A DNA stretch of 27,630 bases from Bacillota bacterium (GTDB lineage: Bacteria; Bacillota; Clostridia; Acetivibrionales; JAFADI01). This document shows positions 24,030 through 27,630 of this stretch, piece by piece. The stretch covers positions 1 through 27,630 of the forward strand of contig JAFADI010000177.1 in the NCBI GenBank assembly GCA_023424965.1. The letters are read 5' to 3'. Positions within the stretch are counted from its first letter, which is position 1. Every line of letters starts with the position of its first letter. Under the pieces are notes generated by a model that made no database searches, was not told the DNA's origin, and saw only the letters and a list, made by a program, of their open reading frames with translations. A program made the translations under genes and the position numbers.

Positions 24030-25106
24030 GTGATTAAGGTGGTTGTTGTCGACGATGAAAAAATGATTAGAGACGGTATTGTTTATACCATGCCGTGGGA
24101 TGAGCTTGGGATTCAGGTGGCAGGGGCGGCCGGCGACGGACAAACCGCCTTGGAAATGATCCGCGAAAAGAAACCCAATATCGTTCTAACGGATGTAAGA
24201 ATGCCCGGAATGGACGGAATTCAATTGCTAAAGGCTGTAAAGGAGGAAATACCCAATACAAAAGTGGTTATTCTAAGCGGCTATGATGAATTTCAATACG
24301 CACGGCAAGCAGTTAAATATGGGGCGGAAGACTTCCTTGTGAAACCTGTAAATGCAGTTGAACTTAAAAAACTTATGGAAAAGCTTTGCTGTTCCTTTAA
24401 AGAAGAAATACATGACGATCTGTTGAAAATGCATATTTTACTGGAAATTGAGGATGAACTGGAGAAATACAGTACTGCGATTCGACTGGGAAATAACCGG
24501 GCTGCCATTTACTCGATAGAAAATATGTTTATTAAGGATGCGTTGAAAAAATTACCCGTCCAGGGCTACCAAAAGCTGGGCATCGAAATTGTGAATCAAA
24601 TATTCATGTCACTGAAGGAAGATGGCGTCGAGCTGGAAGAGGACTTCCACAGCGAATGTCTTAATTCGTATATGGGCTTGTTCAGTGTTACCCGGCTGGA
24701 AGAATTGAAAAACTGGATGCTTGCTTTCATAGAAAAAATTTCAGGAAGAGTAGAGACAAAAAGGGGGGACTGTTACAGGAGCGTAATTAAAAAAGCGTTG
24801 GAATACATTGACGCTTATTACTATGAAGACCTTTCACTGCAGAAATTATCTGAAATAACCCACCTGAACCAGAGTTACTTCAGCCATCTTTTCAAAAAAG
24901 TCAAAAATGAGAGCTTCAGGGATTACTTAAACAAAGTGCGGATAGAAAATGCAAAAAAACTGCTGGAAAATGACCTTTACAAGGTGTATGAAGTATCCTA
25001 TATGGTTGGTTACAGTGACTATAAGTACTTCAGCAGTGTTTTTAAGAAAACCGTAGGCGTTTCGGCAACGGAATACAGCAAGGTGAGAAGTTCTAAGGAT
25101 TTCTGA
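24030..25106 (+). CDS. Response regulator with AraC-type DNA-binding domain, YesN-type
   Basis: A 358-aa protein. The receiver domain covers about 1-120: acidic pocket DDE (8-10), phosphoacceptor Asp55 in TDVRMPGMDG, and Lys104 in FLVKPV. A middle region of about 130 residues has no recognised motif. The C-terminal AraC double helix-turn-helix (about 255-355) reads LSLQKLSEITHLNQSYFSHLF and then VYEVSYMVGYSDYKYFSSVF. At 358 aa it is shorter than many YesN proteins, which have a longer middle part. GTG at 24030 is the start, preceded by AAGG ten bases back in GAAGGTGAT. It is the partner of the kinase ending 10 bases upstream and likely activates the gene at 25211. Confidence 0.95.
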   Translation: MIKVVVVDDEKMIRDGIVYTMPWDELGIQVAGAAGDGQTALEMIREKKPNIVLTDVRMPGMDGIQLLKAVKEEIPNTKVVILSGYDEFQYARQAVKYGAEDFLVKPVNAVELKKLMEKLCCSFKEEIHDDLLKMHILLEIEDELEKYSTAIRLGNNRAAIYSIENMFIKDALKKLPVQGYQKLGIEIVNQIFMSLKEDGVELEEDFHSECLNSYMGLFSVTRLEELKNWMLAFIEKISGRVETKRGDCYRSVIKKALEYIDAYYYEDLSLQKLSEITHLNQSYFSHLFKKVKNESFRDYLNKVRIENAKKLLENDLYKVYEVSYMVGYSDYKYFSSVFKKTVGVSATEYSKVRSSKDF

Positions 25107-25128
25107 CATAATCGAAAATTATTGGGTA

Positions 25129-25155
25129 TTGAAAAGCATGTATACACTATATAAT
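25129..25155 (+). promoter_or_regulatory. Possible promoter of the CUT1 sugar importer
   Basis: A perfect -10 TATAAT (25150-25155) lies 55 bases before the binding-protein gene. The nearest -35-like TTGAAA (25129-25134) gives a short 15-base spacer, as often seen at promoters that need an activator such as the AraC-type regulator upstream. Confidence 0.5.
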
Positions 25156-25210
25156 GTTGCCTGAGGATGAGCTCTCCTTCTGAATAAATTCCACAATTAG
25201 GAGGATATCT

Positions 25211-26566
25211 ATGTATAAGCGGTTAATGTGTTTGCTGGTCGTTGCATGTATAGCAATAAGTATCGTTGGATGTGGTGCCACCGCACCTTCCGATTCAGGA
25301 GTTTCAGACGCGAAAGGTGAGAACCCGGCCACTGGCGGAACCTCTGCAAAAGTTTCAAATGAAAAAGTTAAATTCTCATTATGGCATCCTTATGTGGGAG
25401 CGGATGCCCTCGCTAAACCCATCGAAACTCTTATGGGAGAATTCAGAGAAAAATACCCGAATTATGATGTTGATGAACAAAAAATACCGATTGATCAGTA
25501 CCGGACAAAACTTAAGACACAGGCTGCAGCAGGACAGTTGCCCGAATGTTTTTTAATCTGGCCCAATGCCATGACGAAAGAATTTGCAAAGGCAAATCTA
25601 TTGGCCGATATCGATGATTTTTTGAGTAAAAATGCCGATTGGAAAAAAGAGTTTAACGAAAGTGCCATTGACCAATTTACTGTTGACGGCAAGACATATG
25701 CCGTTGGGAACGGCATTACCGTAACTTCGGTCATTTACTACAACAAAGGGTTGTTTGACAAGCATAAGCTTGCTTTCCCGAAGACGTTCAGTGAACTTAA
25801 GGCAGCGGTTATAGAATTTAAAAATAACGGGATCATACCGATTGCCCACGGAAACAAAGGTAAATGGCCTGCTCAGTCAACGGTTTTCAGCCTGCTTGCA
25901 AACCGGGAGACAGGCAGTGAATGGCTGGACAATGTTTTGAATAAGAAAGGTGCTCAATTTACCGATCCCGAGTTTGTCAAGGCCCTGTCCGACTATAAGG
26001 AATTATGCGATCTTGGCGCATTTAACAAGGATTACAACACCATTGACAACGTCCAGATGCGTGATTATTTCTGCAAAGGGCAGGCCGCAATGATGATCGA
26101 CGGCACATGGGCACTTCCCGACCTTCAGACAAAAGCTTTGGCAGAGGTGAAAAGCAACATTGAAATGGATATTTTGCCTGCATTTGAAGGCGGAAAAGGG
26201 GATGCGGATGTAATGTCCGGTGTGAGCGCAAACGGATTTGCAATCAGTGCAAAAGCGGATGCAAAACAAAAAGCAGCCATTGAAGATTTGATTTTATCCC
26301 TTACCGGCAAAGACGCCCAGAAGCTATTTGCAGAGGTCAGTCAACAAGCTCCGAGCTACAAAAATCTGGTTTTAGATGAAAAAGGCGCAGATCCTTTATT
26401 CGTTAAATTGTGTGAGTTGATCAAGAAGCATTCGTTGGTAGCCGTTTATGATTCAGCCCTGAATTCGGAACAAACGGAAGCGATCAACACCGGCTTACAG
26501 TCCATTTCCGTGGGACAAAAAAAGCCGGAGGATGTTGCAAAGAAAATGCAAGCGTTGGTCAAATAA
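25211..26566 (+). CDS. Sugar ABC importer binding lipoprotein (family 1, CUT1)
   Basis: A 451-aa extracytoplasmic binding protein. The signal peptide ends in a lipobox IVGC with Cys21, followed by a Ser/Gly/Ala-rich linker. The mature domain starts VKFSLWHPYVGADALAKPI. The family patterns FREKYPNYDVDEQ and GKTYAVGNGITVTSVIYYNKGLFDKH are clear. AAMMIDGTWALPDL marks the ligand-binding strand of type-1 sugar binders (oligosaccharide class). It starts after AGGAGGAT just upstream. It should bind a di- or oligosaccharide and deliver it to the two permeases encoded next. The ATPase (MsmX-type) is not adjacent in the window; a shared ATPase encoded elsewhere is common. Confidence 0.94.
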   Translation: MYKRLMCLLVVACIAISIVGCGATAPSDSGVSDAKGENPATGGTSAKVSNEKVKFSLWHPYVGADALAKPIETLMGEFREKYPNYDVDEQKIPIDQYRTKLKTQAAAGQLPECFLIWPNAMTKEFAKANLLADIDDFLSKNADWKKEFNESAIDQFTVDGKTYAVGNGITVTSVIYYNKGLFDKHKLAFPKTFSELKAAVIEFKNNGIIPIAHGNKGKWPAQSTVFSLLANRETGSEWLDNVLNKKGAQFTDPEFVKALSDYKELCDLGAFNKDYNTIDNVQMRDYFCKGQAAMMIDGTWALPDLQTKALAEVKSNIEMDILPAFEGGKGDADVMSGVSANGFAISAKADAKQKAAIEDLILSLTGKDAQKLFAEVSQQAPSYKNLVLDEKGADPLFVKLCELIKKHSLVAVYDSALNSEQTEAINTGLQSISVGQKKPEDVAKKMQALVK

Positions 26567-26575
26567 TATCTATAG

Positions 26576-26604
26576 AGAAGGGGAGAGCCAGCGCCTCCCC
26601 TTCT
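26576..26604 (+). other. Intercistronic hairpin after the binding-protein gene
   Basis: AGAAGGGGAG pairs perfectly with CTCCCCTTCT (10 bp, 9-base loop), with no T-run after it. In CUT1 operons such structures commonly protect the binding-protein part of the transcript, or partly reduce expression of the permeases. Confidence 0.65.
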
Positions 26605-26628
26605 TGTGAGATTCAAAGGAGTTTGTCA

Positions 26629-27504
26629 ATGGAGATTTTCAGAAGAAATATCAGATATATCTTAGCCGGGCTTTTGCCTTCACTTTTAATTTATTCTACC
26701 TTTGTCATATACCCGATTATAAGGTCTTTCTTTTATGGGTTTTATGATTGGAACGGCTTGAGTGAGCCTGTTTATATCGGTATAAAAAACTTTCAGAGTA
26801 TTTTGACGGACGGTATATTCTGGCTTTCATTCAAAAACAATCTATACCTTATGTTTTTTTCAATCTTTGCTCAAATTCCCATTGGCCTGGTTCTGGCCTT
26901 TGTTCTAAGCAATAAGTTAAAAGGCGGAAACTTCTTCCGCACTGCATTTTTCGTACCGATGATCTTATCTACCGTTGTCATCGGCCTGCTGTGGTCAACA
27001 ATATTAAATCCGCAAATAGGGATCCTTGATGGTTTGCTAAACCAAATAGGGCTGGGACACTTTTCGCAAAATTGGCTGGGTGATCCGAAATACGCCATGC
27101 TATCCGTTTGCGGAGTCGTGGTATGGCAATATTTTGGGCTGTACATGATCATATTTTTGGCTGCCATCCAAAACATTTCAACGGATATTATGGAAGCAGC
27201 AGATATCGATGGAGCAAGTAAAGCTAGAAAGCTTATATCCATAACCTTGCCTATTTTATGGCCCACTGTAATGACAGCAGTAATTCTCTGCATATCGGGG
27301 AGTATGAGGTCTTTTGACCTTGTTTTTACCATGACGCAGGGGGGGCCTGCCAGTGCGACTGAATTAATGGCTACCTACATGTACAACAAAACATTTTCAG
27401 TTTACCAGTATGGGTACGGCAACGCAATTTCGATGATGATTTTTATCATTAGTTTCAGCATAATTCTTATGAGCCAGGCGTTGATGAGAAAACGACTGGA
27501 TTAA
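26629..27504 (+). CDS. Sugar ABC importer permease 1, MalF/UgpA-like (CUT1)
   Basis: A 291-aa membrane protein. Six hydrophobic segments can be seen, starting ILAGLLPSLLIYSTFVIYPI (about 11-30). They continue through FFSIFAQIPIGLVLAFVLS and FRTAFFVPMILSTVVIGLLW. The coupling loop IMEAADIDGASKARKLISITLP (about 187-208) meets the ATPase. The typical late phrase FDLVFTMTQGGPASATE is present. ATG 26629 has AAAGGAG seven bases upstream; the in-frame TTG 26623 would lie directly against that site. It pairs with the second permease that follows. Confidence 0.95.
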   Translation: MEIFRRNIRYILAGLLPSLLIYSTFVIYPIIRSFFYGFYDWNGLSEPVYIGIKNFQSILTDGIFWLSFKNNLYLMFFSIFAQIPIGLVLAFVLSNKLKGGNFFRTAFFVPMILSTVVIGLLWSTILNPQIGILDGLLNQIGLGHFSQNWLGDPKYAMLSVCGVVVWQYFGLYMIIFLAAIQNISTDIMEAADIDGASKARKLISITLPILWPTVMTAVILCISGSMRSFDLVFTMTQGGPASATELMATYMYNKTFSVYQYGYGNAISMMIFIISFSIILMSQALMRKRLD

Positions 27505-27526
27505 CAGATGATTGGGAGAGATAAGG

Positions 27527-27630
27527 ATGGACGAATGTTTTATGGAAATTCATAAGAAAAAGAAAATTATAGTGCGAGCGATCCTTTATACAATATTATG
27601 CATTGTATCCGTACCTACCCTGTATCCTTT
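27527..27630 (+). CDS. Sugar ABC importer permease 2, MalG/UgpE-like (N-terminal start only)
   Basis: ATG 27527 has GGGAGAG six bases upstream and opens a frame that runs through the window end. The visible ~34 residues are a basic stretch (IHKKKKIIVRA) followed by the start of a membrane helix with VPTLYPF, as at the beginning of CUT1 second permeases. The identity rests on this and on the gene order. A second ATG at 27542 is also possible. Confidence 0.75.
   Translation, partial: MDECFMEIHKKKKIIVRAILYTILCIVSVPTLYP

Overview
The window looks like the chromosome of an anaerobic, motile, Gram-positive bacterium of the Bacillota, most likely class Clostridia. The evidence is the strong AGGAGG-type ribosome-binding sites, the lipoprotein-type solute-binding proteins, an ECF-type vitamin/metabolite importer, a YesM/YesN-type two-component pair and radical SAM enzymes. 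No species can be named from the sequence alone. The right third (roughly from 20.5 kb) looks AT-richer by eye than the first 5.5 kb.

Almost everything serves uptake: five different ABC-type importers sit side by side. (1) Positions 1-5566 (+): the tail of an SsuA/TauA/NMT1-type binding protein, its permease and its ATPase. Two mutually related radical SAM proteins with an unusual CX8CX2C cluster motif are interleaved with them, followed by a small FMN split-barrel protein and a GNAT acetyltransferase. This looks like an import-and-convert operon for an unidentified small molecule and is the best candidate here for an undescribed system. (2) Positions 5567-8551 (+): a structured ~240-nt leader, then metN-metI-metQ (methionine importer), closed by a long hairpin. 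(3) Positions 8579-11878 (-): a convergent ECF importer (S component, fused double ATPase, EcfT). It has its own promoter, a possible H-type pseudoknot in the leader, and a terminator-like hairpin between the S gene and the ATPase gene.

(4) Positions 12030-22260: a DeoR-family repressor gene (-) diverges from a carbohydrate operon (+). That operon encodes a Gfo/Idh/MocA oxidoreductase, a ROK kinase, a xylose-isomerase-like TIM-barrel protein, an alpha/beta hydrolase, a ribose-type (CUT2) importer (ATPase, permease, binding protein), and, past a terminator, a chemoreceptor. The divergent region holds three near-identical palindromes, one lying on the operon's -35 box, so DeoR control of the operon is likely. 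(5) Positions 22280-27630 (+): a sensor kinase/AraC-type response regulator pair followed by a CUT1 sugar importer (binding protein, first permease, and the start of a second permease cut by the window end).

No tRNA, rRNA, CRISPR array, transposase, phage gene or origin was seen. The products are assigned from motifs read by eye. Substrates of all importers except MetNIQ are unknown.
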